From Nocardiopsis chromatogenes YIM 90109 (GTDB lineage Bacteria > Actinomycetota > Actinomycetes > Streptosporangiales > Streptosporangiaceae), in assembly GCF_000341185.1 (NCBI RefSeq), contig NZ_ANBH01000044.1, forward strand, positions 1,502-35,157: a stretch of 33,656 nucleotides of DNA. Direction: 5' to 3'. The stretch's first letter is position 1; each line of letters begins with the position of its first letter. Positions 7,749-16,076 of the stretch are shown piece by piece. Made by a program: the position numbers and the translations under genes. Under the pieces are notes generated by a model. The model was not told the origin of the DNA. It did not search any database and was given only the letters and a program-made list of their open reading frames with translations.

Positions 7749-9332
7749 ATGCCCGGCTCCGGAACCGGCGTCGACGACCTGACGCGCCAGGCCGCCCTCC
7801 GCCTGGACGGGGGAAAGCCCGCGGAGGCGCTCCCCCTCATCGAGCGCGCGCTCGCCGCCCACCCCGACTCCGGGCGCCTGTGGATGCTGAAGGCGCTGGC
7901 GCACGAACGCCTCGACCAGAACGAGAAGGCCATCGAGGCAGCCCGGCAGGCGATCGCCCTGAACGGGGAGAGCGCCGACATCTACGCCGTCATGGCCTTC
8001 GCCATCATCGGCCTGGGGCGCGCGCACGACGCCTACAGGTCGGGGGAGGCCATCCTCCGGCTGGACCCCGACTCGGTCCGCGGGCACATCATCGTCGCGA
8101 TGTCCCTGGCGGACTGCGTGCGCAAGGGCTTCCCGGGAGCCCACACCTTCCCCGCGCAAGCGCGCGCGGCCGTGCGGCGCGCCGTCGAGCTCCAGCCCGA
8201 GGACCCGTGGGTGCAGGCGCAGAGCGGGGTCGTGCTGCGGTGGCTCGGCCTGGACACGGAGGCGGTGCCGCACTTCCGGGAGGCGCTGCGGCTCAACCCC
8301 GAGCACGCCCAGGCCCTGCGCAACCTCGCCGCCATCGAGGCCAAGCGGCGCCGCAGGATCGCCTCGCTGCGGTACCTGCGCGCCGTGCTCGCCCTCGTAC
8401 CGGGCGACAGGGAGACCCTGCACTCCGCCTACGGCATGTGCCGCCGGGCGACCCGGGTGATCGTCCTGGGCTCGGTGGCGGCGGCCATCGTGGCCATGAA
8501 CGTCGCGCTCCCCGTCATCGAGTCGCCCCCGGGCGAGGGGGATCCGGCCTTCTTCTGGTTCCGCATGGCGGTCGCGGGCGTGATCACGGCGGCCGCGGCG
8601 GCCGCCTTCGCCTACCTGGGCCGCATCCCCCGGGAGATCCGGCGCTCCCTGCTGCAGCGCCGGGCGGGCCGCCCATGGGCGGTGGCGTTCGCGCTCGTGC
8701 CGCTCTCCGCTGCCGCGATCGGCTGGCTGCCGCCGTCCTGGATCGGCGCGCCCATCGTGCTGTTCGTCGGCGCCCTGGTCGCCAACGCCGTGCTGGTGCG
8801 CGTCGTGGACCGGGACGCCTTCGACCGGCGCGATCCCTGGGAGCGGTCGGGGCCCGCCTGGGGGCGGCCGGACGAGGCGCCGCTCCCGGCCGCGCCCGAC
8901 CGGCGGTTGGCGGCCCTGGTGATCGACGCCCTCATCATCGGCCTGACCTGCCTGTTCACCTACCTCGGCCTGGTGTTCTGCCTGGTGATCGGGGTGAGGC
9001 TGACCCCGATCCCGCCGGGGGCGGTCACGCTGTACGCCGGGTCGGCGCTGGTCGTCCTCGGCGTCCTGGCGGCGCCGCTGGCCTACCTCTGGCCGCCGAC
9101 GGCCCGCACGGGGCAGACCGTCGGCAAGCGCAGGATGGGGATCAGGGTCGTCGACCCGGAGACGGCGGGGCCGCCGTCGCGGAAGGCGGCCGCGGTGCGC
9201 GCGGGGCTGACGGTCGCCTTCGCGGTCGCCCCGTTCCTGTTCCTGGCCGACGCTGTGCTCATGGTGCGCGACCGCCCCTACATGCGGACCGCGAGGGACC
9301 ACCTGTCCGGGACGTGGGTCGTGCAGGCCTAG
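7749..9332 (+). CDS. TPR protein with membrane segments and C-terminal RDD domain
   Basis: A 527-residue protein counted from ATG 7749. An in-frame GTG at 7737 would overlap the previous stop by 4 bp and is also possible; neither has a strong ribosome-binding site. Residues 1-220 contain several TPR units (for example EALPLIERALAAHPDSGRLW and AVPHFREALRLNPEHAQAL). Residues about 235-350 hold about four hydrophobic segments. From about 375 an RDD domain follows (PDRRLAALVIDALIIGLTCL) with the signature GQTVGKRRMGIRVVD. The TPR part should be cytosolic and could dock the AAA protein encoded just upstream. I know no named function for this domain combination. Confidence 0.8.
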   Translation: MPGSGTGVDDLTRQAALRLDGGKPAEALPLIERALAAHPDSGRLWMLKALAHERLDQNEKAIEAARQAIALNGESADIYAVMAFAIIGLGRAHDAYRSGEAILRLDPDSVRGHIIVAMSLADCVRKGFPGAHTFPAQARAAVRRAVELQPEDPWVQAQSGVVLRWLGLDTEAVPHFREALRLNPEHAQALRNLAAIEAKRRRRIASLRYLRAVLALVPGDRETLHSAYGMCRRATRVIVLGSVAAAIVAMNVALPVIESPPGEGDPAFFWFRMAVAGVITAAAAAAFAYLGRIPREIRRSLLQRRAGRPWAVAFALVPLSAAAIGWLPPSWIGAPIVLFVGALVANAVLVRVVDRDAFDRRDPWERSGPAWGRPDEAPLPAAPDRRLAALVIDALIIGLTCLFTYLGLVFCLVIGVRLTPIPPGAVTLYAGSALVVLGVLAAPLAYLWPPTARTGQTVGKRRMGIRVVDPETAGPPSRKAAAVRAGLTVAFAVAPFLFLADAVLMVRDRPYMRTARDHLSGTWVVQA

Positions 9333-9350
9333 ACGCCCGGCGCGGTCCCT

Positions 9351-9965
9351 CTACGACTGGTAGTAGGGCGCCCAGCGGCCTTCGTAGAACAGCCTGCCGT
9401 TGCCGCTGACGGCGAGCACGATGACGGCGACCGAGGCTCCGAGCCCGATCGGGTTCATGAGGATCAGGTTGAAGGGGATCGGAATGCAGGACAGGACCAC
9501 GAGGGTCCACATGAACACCTTGCCGGGCTTTCCGGCCCTGATCCCCAGCCAGAGGTGGAAGAGGCCGACCGACAGGATCACCGCGCCGAAGATCAGCATG
9601 ACCGCTCGATCGTTCTCCATGTCCATCGACTCGGCGAAGTCGTAGGAGAAGAACACCCCGAGCCCGAGGCCGGTCAGGATGAGCCCGAACACCAGCGGGA
9701 TGGCGGCCAGGACGTACATGATGATCTGGATCGCCGTGACCGCGCCGGGGCGCTTCTTCGCCGGAGGGGCGCCGAAGGCGCCGTAGGGCGCGCCGTAGGC
9801 GTACCCGGCGCCGGGGTATTGCGCGCCGGGCGGGAGCCCGTGCCCTGGGGGCGGCGGGGGAGGGGCGAAGCCCGGCCGCTGCGGCGGCGCGTACCCGGGC
9901 GGGGGCGGGTGAGCGCGGGAGCCGTCGGGCGGAGGCGGGGACGGGGGCGGGGATGGGGGCTGCAC
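9351..9965 (-). CDS. Proline-rich-tail four-helix membrane protein (copy A)
   Basis: A 204-residue protein. GTG 9965 is chosen over the longer frame because GAAGGA stands just before it and the neighbouring copy starts at the same aligned GTG. A cytosolic tail of about 85 residues, rich in Pro, Gly and Tyr, includes GHGLPPGAQYPGAGYAYG. Four hydrophobic helices follow, and the end is GRLFYEGRWAPYYQS. It is clearly a paralogue of the gene ending at 10000. Function is not recognised. Such tailed small membrane proteins are frequent in actinomycetes, often annotated as DUF4190/DUF4064-like, which I cannot confirm. Confidence 0.75.
   Translation of the reverse strand: MQPPSPPPSPPPPDGSRAHPPPPGYAPPQRPGFAPPPPPPGHGLPPGAQYPGAGYAYGAPYGAFGAPPAKKRPGAVTAIQIIMYVLAAIPLVFGLILTGLGLGVFFSYDFAESMDMENDRAVMLIFGAVILSVGLFHLWLGIRAGKPGKVFMWTLVVLSCIPIPFNLILMNPIGLGASVAVIVLAVSGNGRLFYEGRWAPYYQS
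9801..9858. repeat. 58-bp near-identical block shared with 10450-10507
   Basis: The 58 bases at 9801-9858 match 10450-10507 with one mismatch (t/c). They encode the same part of the proline-rich tails of two adjacent paralogues. A second similar block joins the gene ends (from 9351 and from 10000). This marks a tandem gene duplication kept alike by recent origin or gene conversion. Confidence 0.85.
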
Positions 9966-9999
9966 CTGTCGTTCCTTCGGGGAGTCGCGGTCGCGGGGG

Positions 10000-10680
10000 C
10001 TAAGACTGGTAGTAGGGCGCCCATCGGCCTTCGTAGAACTGCTTGCCGGTGCCGCTGACGGCGAAGATGATGACCAGGACCGCCAGCACGAGCGGGACCA
10101 CGTTGAAGGAGGACAGGCTGACAAGCGCCGAGAATATATAGGCGACCACGATGGTCCACATGACACCCGTGCCGGGTCGGCCTGCCAGGACGCCCAATCC
10201 GGTCCAGAGCGCCCCGACGACCAGCACGACCATGCCGACTCCGAGGATGTAGCCGGGCTCTTCCGCCGTATTGAACTCAGCGGCGAAGTCTTCCGACAGG
10301 CTGCCTCCGACGCCGACGGCCGTGGCTGCGAGTCCGGAGAGCAGGCCGATGCCCCCGATGATGAATGTGATGATGCGGATCGCCGTCACCGTTCCGGGGC
10401 GCTTCTTCAACGGTTGGCCGTAGGGCGCGCCGTAGGCGTAGCCGGGGGCGTACCCGGCGCCGGGGTACTGCGCGCCGGGCGGGAGCCCGTGCCCTGGGGG
10501 CGGCGGGTGAGGGGCGAATCCCGGCGGCTGCTGAGGCGGCGGACCGTACCCGGGCTGCGGTGGTGGACCGTAGCCGGTCTGCGGCGGAGGTCCGTACCCG
10601 GGCGGGGGCGGGGGAGCCTGCGCGCCGTCGGGGCGGAGCGGCTCGTAGCCGCCGGGGGGAGGTGAGGATGGGGGCTGCAC
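10000..10680 (-). CDS. Proline-rich-tail four-helix membrane protein (copy B)
   Basis: A 226-residue paralogue of the downstream neighbour, separated by 34 bp. GTG 10680 follows AAGGGA and aligns with the start of copy A (both begin VQPPS). The tail has GYGPPPQ repeats (GYGPPPQTGYGPPPQPGYGP) and ends GHGLPPGAQYPGAGY. Then come four hydrophobic helices and the same C-terminus, GKQFYEGRWAPYYQS. The conserved aromatic end in both copies suggests it matters for function or placement. No known function is recognised. The two genes probably share a promoter in the 212-bp gap that precedes this one. Confidence 0.75.
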   Translation of the reverse strand: MQPPSSPPPGGYEPLRPDGAQAPPPPPGYGPPPQTGYGPPPQPGYGPPPQQPPGFAPHPPPPGHGLPPGAQYPGAGYAPGYAYGAPYGQPLKKRPGTVTAIRIITFIIGGIGLLSGLAATAVGVGGSLSEDFAAEFNTAEEPGYILGVGMVVLVVGALWTGLGVLAGRPGTGVMWTIVVAYIFSALVSLSSFNVVPLVLAVLVIIFAVSGTGKQFYEGRWAPYYQS

Positions 10681-10861
10681 CTGTCGTCCCTTCTGGATTC
10701 GTGGATGCGGGGTGGGCAACGGTCCGGACGATCACGCATCCGTGACCGGACCGAATCTATCGGTGACCAACGACCCCGGGGCCGCCCCGCCGGCCCTGCG
10801 GCCGCAACCGGTCAGCCTTCGGTACGCTCCGTAGCCATCGCCCGCTCGCGGAGCCGGTCGT

Positions 10862-10877
10862 CGGGACTTCAGTCCCG
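10862..10877. promoter_or_regulatory. Perfect inverted repeat CGGGACTTCAGTCCCG
   Basis: A seven-base arm repeats perfectly around a two-base centre, 16 bp before the phosphodiesterase ATG and inside a divergent promoter region. It may be an operator or a leader hairpin; the loop is too short for a good terminator. No regulator gene lies beside it. Confidence 0.3.
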
Positions 10878-10892
10878 CTTCATCCGAGGCCC

Positions 10893-11990
10893 ATGCGCCG
10901 GTCGCGCATCGCGCCGACCATGTGCCCCATGTACGCACGCCTCCTTGCCACGGCCATCGCATCGGCGGCGGTCATCGCCGCCCCCGGCACCGCCCAGGCC
11001 GCCCCCGGCGGACCGCCCGCCTCCCACCGCCACTTCGACCTGCAGGCGCACCGCGGCGGGCTGGGCCTCGTCGTGGAGAGCACACTGCCCGCCTTCGAGA
11101 ACGCCCTGCGGATCGGGGTCAGCACGTTGGAGCTGGACGTGCAGATCACCAGGGACGGCGAGGCCGTCGTCACGCACGACCGGCGCATCAGCGGGGACAA
11201 GTGCCAGGACACCGGGCCCGCGCGGCCCGGGGACCCGCAGTACCCCTACGTCGGGCGCTACATCAAGGACCTGACCCTGGAGCAGGTGCGGACCCTGGAC
11301 TGCGGGTCCCAGACCCTCCCGCGGTTCCCCGGCCAGCGTGCCGCGCCGGGCGAGCCGATGCCGCTGCTGAGCGAGGTGTTCGACCTCGTGCACCGGTACA
11401 AGGCCTACAGGGTGGCGCTCAACGTCGAGACCAAGGTCGAGGCCGGAGCCCCGGAGGAGACCGCCCCCAGGGAGGAGTTCGTCCAGGTGGTCGCCTCCGA
11501 GGTGCGGTCGGCCCGGATGCTCCGGCAGGTGACGGTCCAGAGCTTCGACTGGGGGGCGCTGATGCGGATGCGCGAGGTCGAGCCGCGCCTGCCGCTGGTC
11601 GCCCTCACCAACCGCGACTTCCTGGAGACGGGGCGGCCGGGGGCGTCGCCGTGGCTGGGCGGGATCGACATCGACGACTTCGGCGGCGACCCGATCGCCG
11701 CCGTCGACTCCTTCGGCGCGGACGCGTTCTCCCCGGTGCACGGGTTCCCGCAGGACGGGACGGTGGACGACCCGGACTACGAGCCCTATGTGACCGGGGA
11801 GATGGTGGACCGGGCCCACGAGCGCGGGATCGAGGTGATCCCGTGGACCGTGGACGACGAGCCGACCATGCACAAGCTGATCGACGACGGCGTGGACGGG
11901 CTGATCACCGACTACCCGGACCGGCTGCGGTCGGTCATGGCCGAGCGGGGGTTCAAGCTGCCGAAGAGGTACCCGGGGCCGCGGCCGTGA
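10893..11990 (+). CDS. Secreted glycerophosphodiester phosphodiesterase
   Basis: A 365-residue GDPD-family enzyme that should release sn-glycerol 3-phosphate from glycerophosphodiesters outside the cell. A signal peptide ends near GTAQA (residues 32-36). The catalytic set is visible: His53 and Arg54 in QAHRGG, Glu80 and Asp82 in LELDVQITRDGE, and His95 in VVTHD. The conserved end GVDGLITDYPDRL closes the TIM barrel. The start is uncertain: ATG 10893 has a GAGG only three bases away, while ATGs at 10920 and 10929 would give a tighter signal peptide. The last 38 bp overlap the convergent MFS gene. Confidence 0.9.
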   Translation: MRRSRIAPTMCPMYARLLATAIASAAVIAAPGTAQAAPGGPPASHRHFDLQAHRGGLGLVVESTLPAFENALRIGVSTLELDVQITRDGEAVVTHDRRISGDKCQDTGPARPGDPQYPYVGRYIKDLTLEQVRTLDCGSQTLPRFPGQRAAPGEPMPLLSEVFDLVHRYKAYRVALNVETKVEAGAPEETAPREEFVQVVASEVRSARMLRQVTVQSFDWGALMRMREVEPRLPLVALTNRDFLETGRPGASPWLGGIDIDDFGGDPIAAVDSFGADAFSPVHGFPQDGTVDDPDYEPYVTGEMVDRAHERGIEVIPWTVDDEPTMHKLIDDGVDGLITDYPDRLRSVMAERGFKLPKRYPGPRP

Positions 11991-13167
11991 CCTCGGCGCC
12001 CTGCACCCGCCTCCGGTCCGTCCGCTCCTTCCGGTCCATCCGGGCCGAGAGGGCCGCCAGGACCAGCGCTCCGGCGGGCAGCAGGGCGCCCGCCCAGTTC
12101 GGTGCGGTGTAGCCGAGGCCCAGGTCGATCACGAAGCCGCCGAGCAGGGCGCCGATGGCGTTGCCGAGGTTGAAGAAGCCGATGTTGATGGCCGAGGCCA
12201 GGGTCGGCGCACCCGAGGCCTTGTCCATCACGCGCTTCTGCAGGGGCGGCACGGTCGCGAAGCCGAAGGCGCCGATGAGGAAGACGAAGACGACCGAGGC
12301 CGCCATGCTGTGCGCGCCCCACGTGAACCCGAGGAGGGTGAGGCTCAGCGCCGCCAGGGAGGTGAAGAGCAGCGGCATCAGGGCCTTGTCGGCGAGGCGG
12401 CCGCCGACCGAGTTGCCGACCACCATCCCGACGCCGAAGGCGACCAGCACCCAGGTGACGGCGGCGGGGGCGAACCCGGCGACCTCGGTGAGCATGGGCG
12501 CGATGTAGGTGATCGACACGAAGACGCCGCCGAAGCCGAGCACCGTCATCGCCATGGCGAGCAGCACCTGCGGGCTGCGCAGCGCCGCGACCTCGGGCAA
12601 CAGGCGGGGGCCCACCGGCTTGGGCGTGCGGGGGACCAGGGCCAGCACACCGGCGAGGCCGACCACGCCCAGCAGGGCGATGGCGCCGAAGGCGGCGCGC
12701 CAGCCGACGGAGGTGCCCAGCAGCGTGCCCGCGGGGACGCCCACCACGTTGGCCAGGGTCAGGCCGGTGAACATGAACGCGATCGCGGCGGCCCGCCGGT
12801 GCGGGGCCACCAGGTCGGCGGCGACGACGGCGCCGATGCCGAAGAAGGCGCCGTGGGTCAGCGAGGCGACCACGCGTCCGGCCAGCAGCACGCCGAAGGC
12901 GGGGGCGAGCGCGGTGATCAGGTTGCCCGCCACGAACAGGGCCATCAGGGCGGCGAGCATCGGCTTGCGGCCGACGCGGGTGCCCAGGGCGGTGGTGAGG
13001 GGCGCGCCGAGGAAGACCCCGGTGGCGTAGACGGTGGCCATGTGGCCGGCGGTGGAGACGGGCACCCCGAAGTCCTCGGCGACGCCGGGGAGCAGCCCGG
13101 TGACGATGAACTCGGTGGTGCCGATTCCGAAGGCGCCGATGGCGAGCGCCCAGAGGGCGAGCGGCAT
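11953..13167 (-). CDS. MFS drug/sugar efflux transporter (DHA1, AraJ/YdhP-like)
   Basis: A 404-residue twelve-helix exporter of the major facilitator superfamily. The first helix has the DHA1 sequence FGIGTTEFIVTGLLPGVAED, and the helix 2-3 loop has GTRVGRKPML, the family's motif A. ATG 13167 is chosen because GGAAGGA stands eight bases upstream; a GTG 13 codons earlier lacks a ribosome-binding site. It is divergent from a MarR regulator across a 17-bp tandem repeat, the classic layout of a MarR-controlled efflux pump. The substrate is unknown. The 3' end runs 38 bp into the convergent phosphodiesterase gene. Confidence 0.9.
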   Translation of the reverse strand: MPLALWALAIGAFGIGTTEFIVTGLLPGVAEDFGVPVSTAGHMATVYATGVFLGAPLTTALGTRVGRKPMLAALMALFVAGNLITALAPAFGVLLAGRVVASLTHGAFFGIGAVVAADLVAPHRRAAAIAFMFTGLTLANVVGVPAGTLLGTSVGWRAAFGAIALLGVVGLAGVLALVPRTPKPVGPRLLPEVAALRSPQVLLAMAMTVLGFGGVFVSITYIAPMLTEVAGFAPAAVTWVLVAFGVGMVVGNSVGGRLADKALMPLLFTSLAALSLTLLGFTWGAHSMAASVVFVFLIGAFGFATVPPLQKRVMDKASGAPTLASAINIGFFNLGNAIGALLGGFVIDLGLGYTAPNWAGALLPAGALVLAALSARMDRKERTDRRRVQGAEVTAAAPGTSSAA

Positions 13168-13221
13168 GGTCGGGGTCCTTCCGGTGCGGATGTCGGTGGA
13201 AGACACCCCGCCGACATTAGA

Positions 13222-13255
13222 TGCACGCGCGGACTACTTGCAAGCGCGGACTAAG
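13222..13255. promoter_or_regulatory. 17-bp tandem repeat, likely MarR operator
   Basis: TGCACGCGCGGACTACT (13222-13238) is followed directly by TGCAAGCGCGGACTAAG (13239-13255), 14 of 17 identical, each with GCGCGGACTA. CTTGCAAG straddles the junction as a perfect palindrome. The site lies between the divergent MFS and MarR genes, so autoregulation plus pump repression is the natural reading. Confidence 0.6.
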
Positions 13256-13339
13256 TGAGGACGCGCACCATCGGCTTCGGCGGTCAATTGCCGACGGGGC
13301 TATCCTGGGAGCGGTCACCGAGCGCGCAGGAGGCAGGCG

Positions 13340-13807
13340 ATGGGGATCGAAGCCGTCGAGGAGGCCCCGAACGTCGGCGGAACGGCCCTGGCCCAGGGGT
13401 GGTGCGCGCTGTCGCTGCTGCACGGCACCATCGAGTCGCACGTGGAGAAGGCGCTCCAGGCGGGGCACGGGCTGAGCGTGCGGGAGTTCTCCGTCCTCGC
13501 GACGATCAGCGAGCGCGGCGGTGCGAAGATGCGGATGAACGAGGTGTCGAACGCGGTCGTACTGAGCCAGAGCGCGACCACCCGCCTGGTCAACCGCCTT
13601 GAGGACCGGGGACTGCTGCGGCGGGTCATCTGCCCGGACGACCGGCGCGGCATCTACACGGCCATCACCGACCAGGGGCTGGGGCTCCTCGGGGAGGCGC
13701 GCCCCACCAACGAGGCGGCCCTGGAAGAGGTCCTGGCCGAGGCCGAGAAGAACCCCGAGCTGGCCCCGCTCGTCCAGGCCCTGCGTGCACACCGGACCGG
13801 CCTCTGA
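13340..13807 (+). CDS. MarR-family transcriptional regulator
   Basis: A 155-residue winged-helix repressor type. The sequence FSVLATISERGGAKMRMNEV leads into the recognition part LSQSATTRLVNRLEDRG, and the wing RRVICPDDRRGIYTAITDQG holds the DxR motif typical of MarR. ATG 13340 follows AGGAGG at a seven-base spacing. Divergent position to an MFS exporter and the operator-like repeat between them suggest ligand-released repression of the pump and itself. The ligand is not known. Confidence 0.9.
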   Translation: MGIEAVEEAPNVGGTALAQGWCALSLLHGTIESHVEKALQAGHGLSVREFSVLATISERGGAKMRMNEVSNAVVLSQSATTRLVNRLEDRGLLRRVICPDDRRGIYTAITDQGLGLLGEARPTNEAALEEVLAEAEKNPELAPLVQALRAHRTGL

Positions 13808-13823
13808 GAGAGGATCGGCCGTT

Positions 13824-14378
13824 ATGGGCCCTGCTACCTCTGCGACCTTTACGAGACGAGTGACGCGGCTCCTCGCCCCCGAGGACGCCCCCGCACTGGC
13901 CGAACACCTCACGGAGAGCCGAACGTTCATGGCGCCGTGGGACGCGCTCCGCGACGACCGCTTCTTCACCCCCGAGGGACAGCTCACGCAGATCGAGGAG
14001 GCGCTGAAGGGCCACGCGGCGGGGGCGGCGGCACCGTTCGCGATCCTGGGGGACGACGGCTCGCCGGTCGGCAGGATCACCATCAACGGGATCACCCGCG
14101 GGGCGTTCCAGTCGGCGTCGATCGGCTACTGGGTGTCGAAGAGCCACAACGGCAGAGGCTTGGCGACGAGGGCGGTGGCCGAGGTCAAGGAGTACGCCTT
14201 CGGAGCACTGGCCCTGCACCGCCTCCAGGCCGAGACACTGCTGCACAACACGGCGTCCCAGCGCGTGTTGAAGCGCAACGGGTTCACACCTTATGGGGTG
14301 GCCCCGCAGTACTTGAAGATCGCCGGCGAATGGCAGGACCACGTGCTGTTCCAAGCGCTCAACCCGGAGGCGGTGTAG
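13824..14378 (+). CDS. GNAT N-acetyltransferase, RimJ/RimL-like
   Basis: A 184-residue acetyl-CoA-dependent acetyltransferase. The family order is visible: RLLAPEDAPALAEHL, then IGYWVSKSHNGRGLATRAVA, which is the acetyl-CoA binding motif A (here NGRGLA for Q/RxxGxG/A). LHRLQAETLLHNTASQRVLK and NGFTPYGVAPQYL follow, as usual for RimJ/RimL and toxin-modifying relatives. ATG 13824 lies 16 bp after the MarR stop with AGAGGA upstream, so it is likely co-transcribed with marR. The substrate could be a protein N-terminus or a small amine. Confidence 0.88.
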   Translation: MGPATSATFTRRVTRLLAPEDAPALAEHLTESRTFMAPWDALRDDRFFTPEGQLTQIEEALKGHAAGAAAPFAILGDDGSPVGRITINGITRGAFQSASIGYWVSKSHNGRGLATRAVAEVKEYAFGALALHRLQAETLLHNTASQRVLKRNGFTPYGVAPQYLKIAGEWQDHVLFQALNPEAV

Positions 14379-14421
14379 CGCGGCTAGCGCTGCGGCATTC
14401 GGGGGCGAGGGGGCCCGTGCG

Positions 14422-15132
14422 TCAGAACCGCCCCGTGTAGTAGTCGCGGTGGATCCAGGTCGCGATGGCGATCGAGACGGCCAGTCCGGCCCCGAGCAAC
14501 TGGCCGCCGGTCGACTCCCCCGTCCCGATGCTCAAGAAGAAGTTCAGTACGCCCGATGCGGCGGAAAGGCCGTACGTCACGATGATGGCCCACATGACCC
14601 ACGGCCGACGCGTGGTGGCCTTGGCGCCGAGCACGAACTGCCACACAGCCCAGGCGGCGAGTACCACGGCGAGCATGAGGAACATCCCGGCCCAGTAGTC
14701 CCCCTGCGCCGTACTCGGGCTGCTGGACTCGAAGAAGAAGAGCAGTCCGCATGCCAGGGCACCGACCGAGGTGAGGCTGGCGAGGATGAAGATGACGACC
14801 CGTGCCGCCTTCAGCCGCCCGGGAACAGGCGGCTGGGGAGAGGCACCGTACGGCGACCCGTAGTGGGGCGGATAGGCCCCGTTGTACGGCGGTGCGGAGT
14901 GGGGCTGCCCGGGATGAGGCCGCTGCCCGTGCATGCCGCCGCCCGGATACGGCTGCCCATGCGCGGCAGGGGGCTGATCCTGCGGGACACCCTGCGGAGG
15001 CGCCATAGACGGCGGGGCCATCTGGGGCGGCTGCTGTCGGGGCGGCTGTTGCTGGGCCCCGTGCTGCCACTGGGCACCTCCGCCGTTCGCGTCTCCACCA
15101 GGAGTGGGTGTGCCAGGGGGATGGGGATTCAT
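14422..15132 (-). CDS. Proline/glutamine-rich-tail four-helix membrane protein
   Basis: A 236-residue protein with the same build as the pair at 9351-10680 but little sequence identity. A cytosolic tail of about 110 residues is rich in Pro, Gln, Gly and His. Four hydrophobic segments follow (for example VVIFILASLTSVGALACGLL and FLMLAVVLAAWAVWQFVLG). It ends in an aromatic tail, HRDYYTGRF. ATG 15132 is chosen because GAGGAA stands six bases upstream; a longer frame to 15240 has no support. No known function recognised. Confidence 0.72.
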   Translation of the reverse strand: MNPHPPGTPTPGGDANGGGAQWQHGAQQQPPRQQPPQMAPPSMAPPQGVPQDQPPAAHGQPYPGGGMHGQRPHPGQPHSAPPYNGAYPPHYGSPYGASPQPPVPGRLKAARVVIFILASLTSVGALACGLLFFFESSSPSTAQGDYWAGMFLMLAVVLAAWAVWQFVLGAKATTRRPWVMWAIIVTYGLSAASGVLNFFLSIGTGESTGGQLLGAGLAVSIAIATWIHRDYYTGRF

Positions 15133-15250
15133 GATGGTTCCTCGGTCACTCGCGTGCATGCGGCCGACGAACGAACCTACATGCGTTGCGCCCAGCATGC
15201 GCAGAAGGACCGTCACCGCGGGTTGAACTCCCCAGGTCAAGGCTCGGGGC

Positions 15251-15272
15251 GCCGGTTATGGCCACAACCGGC
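15251..15272 (-). terminator. Hairpin after the T7SS minus-strand operon
   Basis: GCCGGTT and AACCGGC pair perfectly around an eight-base loop, 34 bp downstream of the stop of the Pro/Lys-rich gene. There is no U-tract, which is common for actinomycete terminators. It could instead be an operator of the next minus-strand gene. Confidence 0.4.
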
Positions 15273-15305
15273 AAGACCGTCCGCCGGGCGAGGGCACCCA
15301 CGGAT

Positions 15306-16076
15306 TCAACCGCCGCGCGAGCGACTCTTCGTGACAACGCGGAGCATCTTGACGGCGCTCCGAGCGACGCGTGATGACGGGAGTTCGGCCAGGGCCAGCA
15401 ACTGCTCCTCGTAGCCGCCTTCCACTCCGGCGGGCCCACGGAACGGCGAAGGGACGGCGGCCTCTGGGGCGGGCGGGTCGGGCTCGCTCTGCTTGGCCTC
15501 CCGTTTGGTCTCCCGCTTGGCCTCTCTCCTGGCCTTCTTCTTCGCGTCCCGTTCCCGCTGCGCCTTCGCCTTGTCGGGCTTGGGGTCGGAGTCCCGACTC
15601 GCGCCCTTCGGGGTCCTCTTCTTCCGCTTCTCCTTCTTGCGGTCCGCCTTGTCATCACCGGCCGGAGCTGGAGGCGCGCTCGGCCCCTCCAGGAACGAGC
15701 GCGCGGCGTCGGAGCCCGCCACGACCGTGGGACGCGGTGGCGGTGGCACCGGCCCTCCCGGAGGTCCGGTCTGCGATCCGGGTTGTGGGGTGGGCCGTCG
15801 GGCAGGAGGGTGCTCCTGCCGGGCTGGTGGCGGCGGAGGACTGGTCCGTGAAGGTGTGCCGGTCCGCGGAGGCCCCTGGGCCTGCCCCCGCCCCCTGGGC
15901 GGGGGAGTGTTCTCCGGGGGCGTCGGCTGTGCACGGGGGTCCTTCGCCCCCGACGACCTCCAGATAGGCTCCGGCTCCGGCCGAGGCGCCGCTTGTGGAG
16001 GACGGGCCCGGGGATCCCGGGGCCGGGACCGGTTCCACCCCTGCCCGGGGTCCCGCGGCGGGGGAGTGTCCGTCAT
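15306..16076 (-). CDS. Disordered Pro-rich / Lys-Arg-rich protein, last gene of the T7SS group
   Basis: A 256-residue protein with no recognised fold. Residues 1-140 are proline-rich with Arg and Gly. Residues about 140-205 are very basic with alternating Lys, Arg and Glu (DRKKEKRKKRTPKGAS and AKKKARREAKRETKREAKQ), possibly a charged single helix. The last 40 residues look helical (EEQLLALAELPSSRVARSAV). Its ATG overlaps the stop of the MinD-like gene by 4 bp, so it is translationally coupled to it. Proline-rich partners of MinD-like proteins are known beside ESX loci (EspI-like proteins carry Pro-rich tails). A scaffold role is only a guess. Confidence 0.7.
   Translation of the reverse strand: MTDTPPPRDPGQGWNRSRPRDPRARPPQAAPRPEPEPIWRSSGAKDPRAQPTPPENTPPPRGRGQAQGPPRTGTPSRTSPPPPPARQEHPPARRPTPQPGSQTGPPGGPVPPPPRPTVVAGSDAARSFLEGPSAPPAPAGDDKADRKKEKRKKRTPKGASRDSDPKPDKAKAQRERDAKKKARREAKRETKREAKQSEPDPPAPEAAVPSPFRGPAGVEGGYEEQLLALAELPSSRVARSAVKMLRVVTKSRSRGG

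Noticed and set aside
10681..10719. Longer start (TTG 10719) for proline-rich copy B
   Set aside because: The GTG at 10680 has a ribosome-binding site and aligns with the start of copy A; the extra residues have no counterpart.
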